In this document: positions 34,683 to 43,646 of the stretch, in pieces
Layout: every line of letters starts with the position of its first letter
How positions within the stretch are numbered: the first letter of the stretch is position 1
DNA from: Shimia sp. CNT1-13L.2
Lineage (GTDB): Bacteria > Pseudomonadota > Alphaproteobacteria > Rhodobacterales > Rhodobacteraceae
Assembly: GCF_024331145.1 (NCBI RefSeq)
Contig: NZ_JANDJO010000004.1
Coordinates: 1-64,000, forward strand
Reading direction: 5' to 3'
DNA: 64,000 nt
The notes under the pieces: model-generated
What the model was told of the DNA's origin: nothing
The model's input: only the letters and a program-made list of their open reading frames with translations
Database searches by the model: none
Program-made: the position numbers and the translations under genes

Positions 34683-35861
34683 TCACCCCAGTTCCAGAAT
34701 GGCCTTGGAGAGGATCGACAGCATCACCTCGGATGTGCCGCCCTCGATCGAGTTGCCCTTGGAGCGCAGCCAGAGCGAGGCTTTCTCGTCGCCTGCCGCG
34801 TTCTCGAAATCCCACTCAAGCGCGGCAAGCCCGCCTGCGGCCATGATCAATTCCTGACGGCGCTTGTTGAGTTCGGTGCCCGTGTACTTGAGCGTCGCCG
34901 ACTGCGCGCCCAACTGGTTGCCCGCGCGCATCCATGTCTTGGCCCGCGCCAGTTCGGCGTCAAAGGCGATCTCGTCGGCCAGGAAATCACCGATCTGGCC
35001 CCGCAGAACAGGATCGGCAAGGCGGCCATCCGCATCGACCCCGATGGCCTCGCGCGAAACATCGACGATGTCTTCGGAGCCGAACAGCGCACTGTCGGTG
35101 GCCCCGATCATCTCGCGCTCGTGGGTGAGAAGATACTTGGCAATGGTCCAGCCCTTGCCGCGTTCGCCAACGATCTGATCAGCTGGCACCTTCACGCCGT
35201 CAAAGAAGGTTTCACAGAAGGGCGACGCGCCGGAAATCAGCTGGATCGGCTTGGTCGAAACCCCGTCGCTGGTCATGTCGAACAGGAGGAAGGAAATGCC
35301 CTTGTGCTTGGGCGCCTCTGGTTCGGTGCGCACGAGACAGAAGATCCAGTCGGCCTTGTCCGCATAGGAGGTCCAGATTTTCTGGCCGGTGACTTCGAAG
35401 TGCGCTCCGCACTCGACGCCCTTGGTCTGCAACCCTGCCAAATCCGAGCCAGCGCCGGGTTCGGAATACCCCTGACACCAGCGCACCTCGCCGCGGGCGA
35501 TCTGTGGCAGGAAGTGGCGTTTCTGCTCTTCCGTGCCGAATTCAAGAAGCGCGGGGCCAAGCATCCAGATGCCAAAGCTCTGCAAGGGCGGACGGGCCGA
35601 GATGCGGGCCATCTCTTCCTTGAGAATGCGGTCTTCGTCGCCGCTCAGGCCCGCACCACCATAGGCTTCGGGCCAAGTCGGCACCGTCCAGCCACGCGCG
35701 GCCATGCGGTCGAGCCACAGTTTCTGGGCCTCGGACTGGAACACCCAGTTGCGCCCGCCCCAGCACACGTCCGCCTCGGACATGGGTTGGCGCATCTCCT
35801 GCGGACAATTCTCCTCCAGCCACGCACGCGTAGCGGCGCGGAACTCCTGCAAATCCATCAT
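34683..35861 (-). CDS. Acyl-CoA dehydrogenase family protein (long partner)
   Basis: A 392-residue acyl-CoA dehydrogenase of the FadE29-like type. N-terminal GWTVPTWPEAYGGAGLSGDE is the family signature; the FAD/substrate region is QGYSEPGAGSDLAGLQTKGV and VTGQKIWTSYADKADWIF; the C-terminus holds SIEGGTSEVMLSILSKAILE with a Glu placed near the usual catalytic-base loop. ATGATG at 35861/35858 gives two equivalent starts after AGGTGA. It precedes the shorter ACAD gene by 5 bp and is preceded by the binding-protein gene. Together with the acyl-CoA synthetase it supports a beta-oxidation role for the operon. Confidence 0.93.
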   Translation of the reverse strand: MMDLQEFRAATRAWLEENCPQEMRQPMSEADVCWGGRNWVFQSEAQKLWLDRMAARGWTVPTWPEAYGGAGLSGDEDRILKEEMARISARPPLQSFGIWMLGPALLEFGTEEQKRHFLPQIARGEVRWCQGYSEPGAGSDLAGLQTKGVECGAHFEVTGQKIWTSYADKADWIFCLVRTEPEAPKHKGISFLLFDMTSDGVSTKPIQLISGASPFCETFFDGVKVPADQIVGERGKGWTIAKYLLTHEREMIGATDSALFGSEDIVDVSREAIGVDADGRLADPVLRGQIGDFLADEIAFDAELARAKTWMRAGNQLGAQSATLKYTGTELNKRRQELIMAAGGLAALEWDFENAAGDEKASLWLRSKGNSIEGGTSEVMLSILSKAILELG

Positions 35862-35919
35862 CTTTTCACCTGAGATTTGAAACCGGCGGGCACCAGCGCG
35901 GGCGCCCGCCAGATAAGAT

Positions 35920-37080
35920 TTACTCTTCGTGGACTTTCATCCAGTTGCCGTCTTTCACAACCGACACATAGACCGAGTTCGCGCCCTGGTGATCATCCGG
36001 GCCATAGTCGATGTGGTTCGCAACCAGCTCGTCCATGTAGTCGAGGCTTTCCATGCCAGCGATAAAGCTGTCGTGGGTCAGGTCGGGGCCAGCGGCCTCA
36101 AGCGCCTTGACCAGTTGCATGGCTGCCGAGTAGCCCAGCATCGAGAAGCCGACAGGGTTTTCACCAGTGACTTCCTTGTATTCCGCGATGAAGGCTGCGG
36201 GTGCCGGGTCAGATGCACGGGCCCAGAGGTCCTGCCAGCTGGCCGCTGCATAGAAGCCTTCGGTCACGCCACCGGGAACCTTGGCTACCACGGTCAGGAA
36301 GCTGGCCGACGTGCCGAGGAACTTCATGTCCGTCAGGCCCATCTTCTTGGCGGTGCCAGCGATGGTGATGGCCTGGCGTACCGGAACACCAACCGAAACG
36401 ATTTCACAGCCGGCTTCTTTCAGCTTGGACAGCGAACCGACAAAGTCACTTTCATCCGGCTTGTGGGTGGTTTCAGCGACAAAGGCGATCCCGACTTCTT
36501 CGGCACCCATTTTCGTGCCTTCAAGGATTTCCTTGCCGAAGTCGTTGGGCAGGTACATCGAGCAGACGTTCTTGCCACCGAATTCTGCCGCCAGATATTT
36601 CACGCCAACACGGGCCTGATCAACGTAGCTCGAGAACGAGGTGAACTTGTTGCGCATCGGCTCTTGCAGCATCTGGCGTGCGGCGGTCAGCGGGGCCACG
36701 TTCGGAATGCCCTTGGGATCCAGTAACTTGAAGCCCGCCATGTTCATCGGCGTGCCCAGCGACTGCATCATCGCGAAAACCTTGTCGCGGTTCAGCAGCT
36801 TGTTGTAGCCCTGCATCGCGCGCGGCATCTGATAGCCGTGGTCCTCGGTCACGAACTTGATCATGCGGCCATGCACACCACCGGCGGCGTTGACCTTGTC
36901 AAAGTACATGTTCGCACCCTTCGTGGCGGGAACACCCACAGCGGCAAAGGGGCCTGACAGGTCATTGACCGATCCGATGATGACCTCGGTGTCGGTGACA
37001 CCCTGCGTCTGGGCCGAGCCCATCGACGCAGCAGCAGTCAGACCCGCGGCCAACGTCAGTTTCTTTACCAATTTTTTCAT
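35920..37080 (-). CDS. Liv-type ABC transporter substrate-binding protein
   Basis: A 386-residue periplasmic binding protein of the branched-chain amino-acid/amide (Peripla_BP_6) family. The signal peptide is residues 1 to about 23 (MKKLVKKL then a hydrophobic core, cleaved after GSA). The start of the mature protein, TDTEVIIGSVNDLSGPFAAVG, is family-typical. It goes with livHMGF in the same operon. Because the neighbours are an acyl-CoA synthetase and acyl-CoA dehydrogenases, the ligand is more likely a fatty, branched or aromatic acid than an amino acid. A good ribosome-binding site (GGGAGGAAAG) precedes the ATG. Confidence 0.92.
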   Translation of the reverse strand: MKKLVKKLTLAAGLTAAASMGSAQTQGVTDTEVIIGSVNDLSGPFAAVGVPATKGANMYFDKVNAAGGVHGRMIKFVTEDHGYQMPRAMQGYNKLLNRDKVFAMMQSLGTPMNMAGFKLLDPKGIPNVAPLTAARQMLQEPMRNKFTSFSSYVDQARVGVKYLAAEFGGKNVCSMYLPNDFGKEILEGTKMGAEEVGIAFVAETTHKPDESDFVGSLSKLKEAGCEIVSVGVPVRQAITIAGTAKKMGLTDMKFLGTSASFLTVVAKVPGGVTEGFYAAASWQDLWARASDPAPAAFIAEYKEVTGENPVGFSMLGYSAAMQLVKALEAAGPDLTHDSFIAGMESLDYMDELVANHIDYGPDDHQGANSVYVSVVKDGNWMKVHEE

Positions 37081-37122
37081 TGCTTTCCTCCCGTTGGTAA
37101 ATTCGTCTTCGTTTGCGTTTCC

Positions 37123-39009
37123 CTAGTACATATCCTCAATCAGATGCGCGTGGCGCTTCTCGACATACGAGCGTTTCAGCTTCATCGTGGCCGTCAGCTC
37201 TTCGTCTTCCGCCGTCAGAAGAACATCGATCAGGCGGAAATCCTTGATCTGTTCGACGCGGGCGAATTCCTTGTTCACCGCCTTCACTTCTTCCCCGATC
37301 AGATCTTTGACCTCCTTTGCCGCGCAAAGTGAGGCGAAATTCGAGAAGGGCACTTTCTGGTCCTGTGCGAATTTCTCGACGTTTTCCTGATCGATCATCA
37401 CCAGCGCGGTCAGGTATTTCCGGCGATCCCCGATGATCACCGCATCTGAGATATAGTGCGAAAACTTCAGGCGGCTTTCAATTTCCGCAGGCGTAATGTT
37501 CTTACCCCCGGCAGTGATGATGATATCCTTGAGACGGCCGGTGATGGTGACAAAACCTTCGTCGTCCAGACGACCGACATCGCCGGTGCGCAACCAACCG
37601 TCATCGGTAAAGGTTTCTGCGGTCTTCTCGTTGTTGCGCCAGTAGCCCTGGAAGTTGTTGGCGCCCTTGGTCTGGATTTCGCCATCCTCGGCAATGCGGA
37701 TCTCGTAGCCCGGAACCGCCTTGCCAATCGTGCCGATGCGGTTGTCCTGACGGGTGTTGATCGTCGCCAGCCCGGCGGTCTCGGTCATGCCGTAGCCTTC
37801 GACCAGCGGCACGCCGATCGACCAGTACCACTTGAGAAGTTCCGGCGAGATCGGGGCCGCACCGGTGCCGCCGCGACGCATCTTGTCGAGACCCAGCATA
37901 CGGCGCAGGTTGCGCAGCACGAGCCGATCCCAGACCCAGTAACGCGCCGAAACGGACGCCGGAACCGGCTTGCCTTCAACAAGGAAGTCCGCCCGCGCCT
38001 TTCCGGCCGCAACCGCACGCGCATAGGCCCAGCGGCCCAAGGGTGTCGCCTCCTGGGCAAGGATCAGAACCTGCGAATAGATCTTCTCCCAGACACGCGG
38101 CACGGCGGTAAAGGTATTCGGGGACACCTCTTGCAGGTTGTTGAACACCGTTTCCGGGCTCTCCGCAAAGTTCACGACGCTCTTGCCCGCCAGGGGGAAG
38201 TAGATCGACACGTCCCTCTCGAGGATGTGGCAGAGCGGCAGGAAGCACAGCTGGTTGTCCGTCTCGAGACAGTTCAGGCGACGGGCCCCTGCCTCCATTG
38301 CGGCCATGATGTTCTCGTGGCACAGCATCGCGCCCTTGGGCATCCCGGTGGTGCCCGAGGTATAGATCAGAAGCGCGGTGTCCTGCGGTTGGGCCTTGGC
38401 GATTTCCTGTTCAAAGGCGCCCGGCTCTTCCGCTTCTGCCTTGCGGCCGATCTCGTAAAGATCGTCGATCATCAGACAGCGGGGATGGTCGAGATCGTGC
38501 AGGCCTTCATCTTCGAGGATGATGACCTTCAAAAGCCCCGGCACCTCGTTTTCGACCTGAAGGTACTTGTCGAGCTGTTCCTCGTTCTCGACGATCAGGA
38601 AACGGCTGTCGCTGTCGTTCACGAGGTACTGCAACTGCGCTTCCGAGTCGGTGGTATAGATGCCCGACGCAATCCCGCCGACGCATTGGATGCCCATGTC
38701 GAAATAGGCCCATTCCTTGCGATCTTCGGACAGGATCGAGACCACCTCTCCCCGCTTGAGACCAAGTTTGCGCAGGGCAAGACCAATCCACTTGGCGTGG
38801 GTCCAGTAGTCATCCCAGGAATAGTCCTTCCAGATCCCAAGATCCTTTTCCCGGTGCGCCGTGCGACTGCCCATGGCCTTGCAACGCGTCTCGAACAGCG
38901 AGACGATGGTGGTGCAGCCATCGACATGGATCGGGCGCTGCCCGGCCTCGGCGTTATAGCGCACCCCATTGATGACGGTGGTTTCCGGCATATTTGCTGA
39001 ATCGAGCAT
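37123..39009 (-). CDS. Long-chain acyl-CoA synthetase (AMP-forming, FAA1 type)
   Basis: A 628-residue adenylate-forming ligase that activates carboxylic acids to acyl-CoA with ATP. The P-loop motif LLIYTSGTTGMPKGAM is near 190-205, the LVEGYGMTETAGLATIN motif near 405, and the hinge WLRTGDVGRLDDEGFVTITG followed by GRLKDIIITAGGKNI near 485-515. The length and the CHILERD-type motif (LPLCHILERDVS) place it with the large FAA1/LACS subgroup. It lies between livF (2 bp) and the binding-protein gene, so transport and CoA activation are encoded together. The start has GGAGGT upstream. Confidence 0.93.
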   Translation of the reverse strand: MLDSANMPETTVINGVRYNAEAGQRPIHVDGCTTIVSLFETRCKAMGSRTAHREKDLGIWKDYSWDDYWTHAKWIGLALRKLGLKRGEVVSILSEDRKEWAYFDMGIQCVGGIASGIYTTDSEAQLQYLVNDSDSRFLIVENEEQLDKYLQVENEVPGLLKVIILEDEGLHDLDHPRCLMIDDLYEIGRKAEAEEPGAFEQEIAKAQPQDTALLIYTSGTTGMPKGAMLCHENIMAAMEAGARRLNCLETDNQLCFLPLCHILERDVSIYFPLAGKSVVNFAESPETVFNNLQEVSPNTFTAVPRVWEKIYSQVLILAQEATPLGRWAYARAVAAGKARADFLVEGKPVPASVSARYWVWDRLVLRNLRRMLGLDKMRRGGTGAAPISPELLKWYWSIGVPLVEGYGMTETAGLATINTRQDNRIGTIGKAVPGYEIRIAEDGEIQTKGANNFQGYWRNNEKTAETFTDDGWLRTGDVGRLDDEGFVTITGRLKDIIITAGGKNITPAEIESRLKFSHYISDAVIIGDRRKYLTALVMIDQENVEKFAQDQKVPFSNFASLCAAKEVKDLIGEEVKAVNKEFARVEQIKDFRLIDVLLTAEDEELTATMKLKRSYVEKRHAHLIEDMY

Positions 39010-39011
39010 GA

Positions 39012-39785
39012 TTACCTCCACGTCTTCTTGCGCTTCCAGCGGCGTTCCTCACGCGCGCCTTCTTCCTGAACACCCAGATAGAAGTTCTGGATGTCCTCGG
39101 ACTTCATCAGGTCGTCGGCGGTGCCGTCCATCACGATCCGCCCGACTTCCATGACATAGCCATCATGCGCCAGTTCCAGCGCCGCGCTGGCATTCTGTTC
39201 CACCAGCATCATGGTCATCTGCTGTTCTTCGTTCAGACGACGCAGGATGCCGAAGATTTCCTGAACAAGCAGCGGTGACAGGCCCAGAGACGGCTCATCC
39301 AACAGCATCACCTTGGGGCGCGCCATCAGGCCACGGCCAATCGCCAGCATCTGCTGCTGGCCGCCCGACAGGGTGCCCGCTTCCTGGTTGCGACGCTCCT
39401 TGAGGATCGGGAAATACGAAAAGACCATCTCGCGGTCCTGCTCGATGCCCGCCTTGTCATTGCGGGTATAGGCCCCGAGCGACAGGTTCTCATCCACCGT
39501 CAAAAGCGGGAACACCTCGCGCCCTTCCGGCACGTGGACGATGCCGCGATCCACGATCTTGTGCGGCTCCTGTCCCTGGATTTCCTCGCCTTCAAAGGTG
39601 ATCTTGCCCTTCTCGGGATCCATCACGCCAGAAACGGTTTTCATCAGGGTGGTCTTGCCCGCACCATTGGCCCCGAGGATCGACACCACGCGGCCCGGAT
39701 GCACGTCGAGCGAGACACCGCGAATGGCCATGATCGGGCCATAGAAGCTTTCGACGTTGCGGATTTTCAGAATTGGTTCGCTCAT
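39012..39785 (-). CDS. livF: Liv-type ABC transporter ATP-binding protein LivF
   Basis: A 257-residue ATPase. The P-loop GANGAGKT (about 34-41), signature LSGGQQQMLAIGRGLM, Walker B VMLLDEPSLGLSPL and the switch His region LVEQNASAALELAHDGYVME are present. The C-terminal ending is Arg/Lys-rich (REERRWKRKKTWR), longer than in typical LivF. The ATG overlaps the livG stop by 4 bases. It works with LivG to power LivHM; substrate specificity is set by the binding protein. Confidence 0.94.
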   Translation of the reverse strand: MSEPILKIRNVESFYGPIMAIRGVSLDVHPGRVVSILGANGAGKTTLMKTVSGVMDPEKGKITFEGEEIQGQEPHKIVDRGIVHVPEGREVFPLLTVDENLSLGAYTRNDKAGIEQDREMVFSYFPILKERRNQEAGTLSGGQQQMLAIGRGLMARPKVMLLDEPSLGLSPLLVQEIFGILRRLNEEQQMTMMLVEQNASAALELAHDGYVMEVGRIVMDGTADDLMKSEDIQNFYLGVQEEGAREERRWKRKKTWR

Positions 39786-40546
39786 GCCGCATGCCCCAGA
39801 TACGCTTCGACCACTGCGGGATCGGATTGCACTTCTGCCGGTGTTCCCAGCGCCAGCTTGGCCCCGTCGGCCATGGCCAGAACACGGTCGGACACGCCGG
39901 ACACAAGGCCCATGTCATGTTCGACCATGAGAACCGTGATCCCCATCTGCCGCCGGATGTCATCAATCCACCAGCGCATGTCGGTGGTCTCTTCGACCGA
40001 CAGGCCCGAGGCCGGTTCATCCAGCAACAAGAGCTTGGGGTCGGTGGCAAGCGCCCGCGCCACCTCGACCACCTTGCGCACCCCGTAGGGAAGCCCCGCG
40101 ATGCGTTTTTCGCGGTAGGCCTGAAGATCGAGGAAGTCGATGATCTCTTCGACGAAGTGTCGGTTCTGAAGCTCCTGTTTCTTGACCGAAGGCGTAAAGA
40201 ACAGCTCGCTCAGGAAGTTCGACTTGCGGTGGCGATGACGCCCCACCAGAAGGTTTTCCAACACCGTGGCCTGTTCGAACAGCTCGATGTTCTGGAAGGT
40301 CCGGGCAATGCCATAAGAGGCAACGCCGCTGGCCTTTTCTTTCAACAGGTCGTGGCCGTCAAAGCTGATGCGACCATTCAGTGGCGTATAGAACCGCGAG
40401 ATCAGGTTGAAGACGGTGGATTTGCCAGCCCCGTTCGGACCGACGATGGCAAAGACCTCGCCCTGCTCGACCGAGAAAGACAGATCGTCCACCGCGGTCA
40501 GGCCGCCAAACTTGAGCGTCACGTTTTCGAGGTTCAGCAGGCTCAT
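39782..40546 (-). CDS. livG: Liv-type ABC transporter ATP-binding protein LivG
   Basis: A 254-residue ATPase with the P-loop GPNGAGKST (about 36-44), a LivG-type insertion after the Q loop (YGIARTFQNIELFEQATVLEN), Walker B LLLLDEPASGLSVEET and LMVEHDMGLVSGVSDRVLAM. The signature motif is degenerate: AGLPYGVRKVVEVARAL in place of LSGGQ, which is usual in LivG. The ATG at 40546 overlaps the livM stop by 4 bases; the in-frame extension to 40624 lies inside livM and is rejected. Confidence 0.94.
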   Translation of the reverse strand: MSLLNLENVTLKFGGLTAVDDLSFSVEQGEVFAIVGPNGAGKSTVFNLISRFYTPLNGRISFDGHDLLKEKASGVASYGIARTFQNIELFEQATVLENLLVGRHRHRKSNFLSELFFTPSVKKQELQNRHFVEEIIDFLDLQAYREKRIAGLPYGVRKVVEVARALATDPKLLLLDEPASGLSVEETTDMRWWIDDIRRQMGITVLMVEHDMGLVSGVSDRVLAMADGAKLALGTPAEVQSDPAVVEAYLGHAA

Positions 40547-41640
40547 CTCAGACGCTCCGTTTTCAGATAGGATTTCTGACGTTTGAACATGTCCTTGCGA
40601 TAGAAGGGGAACAGTTCGAACCACGTCCTGATCTTGAGCCAGCGACCGTAGATGCCCATCGGCTCGAACAGGATAAACAGGATCAGGATAAAGCCGAACA
40701 CCCCGAATTCGAGGCCCGGAATGGCAACGTTGGCCCCACCGAAGACGGCGCCGACGTATTCCTTGGAGATCGACAGGAACTGCGGCAGGAAGCCGATCAC
40801 GATGGCCCCGAAGAACGCCCCGTGGATCGATCCAAGACCGCCGATCACGATCATCATCAGAAGTTCAATCGAAATGATGACGCTGAAGGTTTCGTTGTTG
40901 AATGCCCCGGCAAACAGCCCCATCAGCGCCCCCGCCAGACCGGTCACGGCACAGGAAATGCCGAAAGAAATGGTCTTGGTGCGGGCCACGTCGACGCCCA
41001 TCGCCTGGGCAGACACTTCGCTGTCACGCACGGCGATAAAGCTGCGCCCCAATGGTGCGCGCAGCAGGTTGATATAGCCCAGCGTCACGAGAACGGTGAC
41101 GGCGAGGGTCAGGTAATAGAACTCGCGCGGGGTGCCCCAGCGATCGATCATGATGCCAAAGACATTGACCGGCGGCGCGTATTTGCCACCGACGCCCCCC
41201 GTCCATGTATCCGTCAGAACGATGATGTCATCGACAAGGATCGACATCGCCAGCGTGGCAATCGCAAGGTAGATGCCATGCAGCCGGAGCGCGGGAACGG
41301 CGATCACCATGCCGACAAGCCCGGTGATGATGCCTGCCAGCGGGAACGCCAGAAGGAAAGGCAGGCCCTGCTCAATCAGGATGATATTGGTATAGCACCC
41401 CATCGCCAGAAAGGCGGCGTGACCAAGACTTGCCTGACCGGTGTGCCCCGTCAGGAGCATCAGGCCAAGACCGGCAATCGCCCAGATCAGCACGTTGTTC
41501 AACTCGCCAAGATAGAAGTCGTCCACGATAAAGGGCGCGGCCACGACGACGGCAAGCAGGATGAGGTAAAGCGAGAGCTGGTAACCGTCCTTCCACGGGC
41601 GGATATCCTGCGAGTAGTTGGTTTTGAAAACGATCCGCAT
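40543..41640 (-). CDS. livM: Liv-type ABC transporter permease LivM
   Basis: A 365-residue inner-membrane permease with about nine hydrophobic segments. The family motif GLGLMLLTGHTGQASLGHAAF (about 57-77) and the EAA-like coupling segment ATLAMSILVDDIIVLTDTWTGG are present, as is GIYLAIATLA. A soluble C-terminal tail (about 40 residues, basic and aromatic) follows the last helix. It pairs with LivH, whose gene ends 4 bp upstream. Confidence 0.94.
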   Translation of the reverse strand: MRIVFKTNYSQDIRPWKDGYQLSLYLILLAVVVAAPFIVDDFYLGELNNVLIWAIAGLGLMLLTGHTGQASLGHAAFLAMGCYTNIILIEQGLPFLLAFPLAGIITGLVGMVIAVPALRLHGIYLAIATLAMSILVDDIIVLTDTWTGGVGGKYAPPVNVFGIMIDRWGTPREFYYLTLAVTVLVTLGYINLLRAPLGRSFIAVRDSEVSAQAMGVDVARTKTISFGISCAVTGLAGALMGLFAGAFNNETFSVIISIELLMMIVIGGLGSIHGAFFGAIVIGFLPQFLSISKEYVGAVFGGANVAIPGLEFGVFGFILILFILFEPMGIYGRWLKIRTWFELFPFYRKDMFKRQKSYLKTERLR

Positions 41641-41644
41641 GGGC

Positions 41645-42520
41645 TTAGACCTTCTTTACTCTGACCTGGCTGAACAGGCCGTGAGGGCGGAAGATCAGCA
41701 CCGCCAGCAAAAGCGCATAGGGCGCAATCTGGCTGTAGCCTGCCGCGATATAACGGCTTGCGAAAGGTTCGATCACCCCGACGATCAGACCACCGGCAAG
41801 AGCGCCCGGGAGACTGCCAAATCCACCGATCACCGCAGCGGCGAAGGCCTTGATCCCCATCAGGCCGGTGCTTGGGTCTACCGCGCCCTTTGCGGCAAAC
41901 AGGATGCCGGCAATACAGGCCACGGCCCCGGCAAGCGCCCAGATAAAGCCCTGCACCCGTTTCACCGGTACGCCCATGTAATAGGCCGCAAGCTGGTTCT
42001 GCGACGCGCCCTGCATGGCGAGACCAAGCTTGGTGCGGTTGAAGAACTCGTAAAGGCCCCAGGTCAGAAGGATCGTCACCACGATCACCGCCACGTCCTC
42101 CATGCCAAGGACAAGCCCCCCAAGCGACACTTCCTTGCCGGCCAGCGGGTTTTCAAGAGACTGCGGCTCGTGACCCCAGATCATCCCGGCCAGAAAACGG
42201 ATTACGAAGCCCAGCGCGATTGTCAGGATCACGACGGCGGTCTGACTCTCGCCAAACATCAGCCGGATCACGAAACGATCCAGCAGATAGCCAAGAACCG
42301 CCATCAGGCCGATGGAAATCGGCAGGGCCATCCAGAATGGAAGCCCCATGTAATCGGTGTTTGTTAGTCCAATGGTGACAAACGCGCCAAGCATCATGAA
42401 ATCGCCCTGGGCGAAGTTCACGGCTTCGGTTGCCTTGTAAATCAAGACAAAGCCGAGCGCGATAAGGCCGTAAACACAGCCATTTGCCAGCCCGCTGATC
42501 AAGAGCTGCAAAGTATCCAA
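41645..42520 (-). CDS. livH: Liv-type ABC transporter permease LivH
   Basis: A 291-residue permease with about eight membrane segments and the LivH signature GLANGCVYGLIALGFVLIYK followed by NFAQGDFMMLG. I place the start at TTG 42520 because a near-ideal Shine-Dalgarno, AGGGAGG, sits 4 bases before it and the family N-terminus (DTLQLLISGLANG) begins there. An upstream in-frame ATG at 42589 would add 23 residues of basic non-family sequence crossing the intergenic region. First transporter gene of the operon after the quinone-oxidoreductase-like gene. Confidence 0.92.
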   Translation of the reverse strand: MDTLQLLISGLANGCVYGLIALGFVLIYKATEAVNFAQGDFMMLGAFVTIGLTNTDYMGLPFWMALPISIGLMAVLGYLLDRFVIRLMFGESQTAVVILTIALGFVIRFLAGMIWGHEPQSLENPLAGKEVSLGGLVLGMEDVAVIVVTILLTWGLYEFFNRTKLGLAMQGASQNQLAAYYMGVPVKRVQGFIWALAGAVACIAGILFAAKGAVDPSTGLMGIKAFAAAVIGGFGSLPGALAGGLIVGVIEPFASRYIAAGYSQIAPYALLLAVLIFRPHGLFSQVRVKKV

Positions 42521-42570
42521 ATTTTCCTCCCTGCGCCGGCGTATTGTTTTCTTTATGCCGGCTGATTTTT

Positions 42571-42602
42571 GGGTCCCCGTCTCCTCCACTTTCAGGGGAC
42601 CC
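42571..42602. other. Perfect 8-bp-arm hairpin between qor-like gene and livH
   Basis: GGGTCCCC-N16-GGGGACCC lies 9 bp after the oxidoreductase stop and 51 bp before the livH start. On the coding strand it is followed by AAAAATC rather than a T run, so it is not a standard terminator. It may protect or process the mRNA, or set different levels for the two parts of the operon. Confidence 0.55.
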
Positions 42603-42611
42603 GTAGAACTA

Positions 42612-43646
42612 CTATGGCGTGATGATCACCTTTCCGTCAGTCTTTTTCAGGGCATCCGCCAAACCTGACACAACGTCACGAAGGGGCAAATGCACGGAAA
42701 CATCGGTTTTCCAGCGCCCGTCGGCAAATCTCGCCTGAACTTCGCCCACCACGCGCATCTGGTCGGCGGGGGGCGTCGACATCATCCACGAGGTGAGCCA
42801 GAAACCTTCGATTCGCTTTGACTGGAAAATCAGCTGCCCCATCATCGTCAGCTTGGGCAGCTCCGAGCTCAGCTTGCCATAGCTGATCCAGCGCGCCTTG
42901 TTCGGCATCGCGGCAAAGACCTGCTCCGAGAACTGGTCGGACACCGCGTCCAGAAACACCCGCGGCTTGAGCGCGGCGCTGATCTTGGCAAATTGCTGAA
43001 CGGCATCTTCATCCGTGGTCACGACAACCTCGGCGGCACCCATGTCCTTGAGAGGCTGAACCGCTTCTGCGCGACGTACCAGGGCAATGGGTTTCAGCCC
43101 CAGATCCTTGCCCAGCGACACCATCAGCTTGCCCAACTGGCTGGTCGCGGCGGAGACCACGAAGGACTCACCGTCCTGGCGGGCGATGTCCACCATCGCC
43201 ATCGCCGTCAGCGGGTTCACGATCTGCGCGGAACCGTCGTCGTCCGAAATGTCTGGGCGCAGCGGAATACAATTGATGGCATCGGTGGTGGCATATTCGG
43301 CCCAGGCACCGGAACATCCCAGCGCCACGACAAAGGCCACACGCTGGCCAACAAGACCTTCGGCCCCTTCACCGGCGGCCACGACATCGCCGCAACCTTC
43401 AAAACCGGCCGGATTGCCCTTGATACGGGGCTGGCCGTATTCACCCTTGATGAAGTGCAGGTCAGACGGGTTGACCGACGCGGTCCGCAACCGGATCAGA
43501 ACCTGCCCCTTGCCCGGTGTCGGCACCGGAATTTCAGCGGCTTCCAGATAGTCTGCCGCATCCGCGATCGCAGGCCCCTCGGCCGTGCCGGAATAACCTT
43601 CGTGCCTTTGCAGCGCGGCAAACATGGTGGCGGGGATTTCGGTCAT
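42612..43646 (-). CDS. Zinc-type alcohol dehydrogenase/quinone oxidoreductase-like protein (MDR family)
   Basis: A 344-residue medium-chain dehydrogenase/reductase. The N-terminal catalytic domain has VLIRLRTASVNPSDLHFIKG and PAGFEGCGDVVAAGEG, like NADPH:quinone or enoyl reductases; the zinc-ligand cysteines of alcohol dehydrogenase are absent. The Rossmann region is SFVVSAATSQLGKLMVSLGKD, in place of the usual GGVG. Its start overlaps the TetR gene stop (TGATG), so regulator and enzyme are coupled. In the catabolic operon it could reduce an enoyl-CoA or detoxify a quinone; I cannot decide between these. Confidence 0.88.
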   Translation of the reverse strand: MTEIPATMFAALQRHEGYSGTAEGPAIADAADYLEAAEIPVPTPGKGQVLIRLRTASVNPSDLHFIKGEYGQPRIKGNPAGFEGCGDVVAAGEGAEGLVGQRVAFVVALGCSGAWAEYATTDAINCIPLRPDISDDDGSAQIVNPLTAMAMVDIARQDGESFVVSAATSQLGKLMVSLGKDLGLKPIALVRRAEAVQPLKDMGAAEVVVTTDEDAVQQFAKISAALKPRVFLDAVSDQFSEQVFAAMPNKARWISYGKLSSELPKLTMMGQLIFQSKRIEGFWLTSWMMSTPPADQMRVVGEVQARFADGRWKTDVSVHLPLRDVVSGLADALKKTDGKVIITP

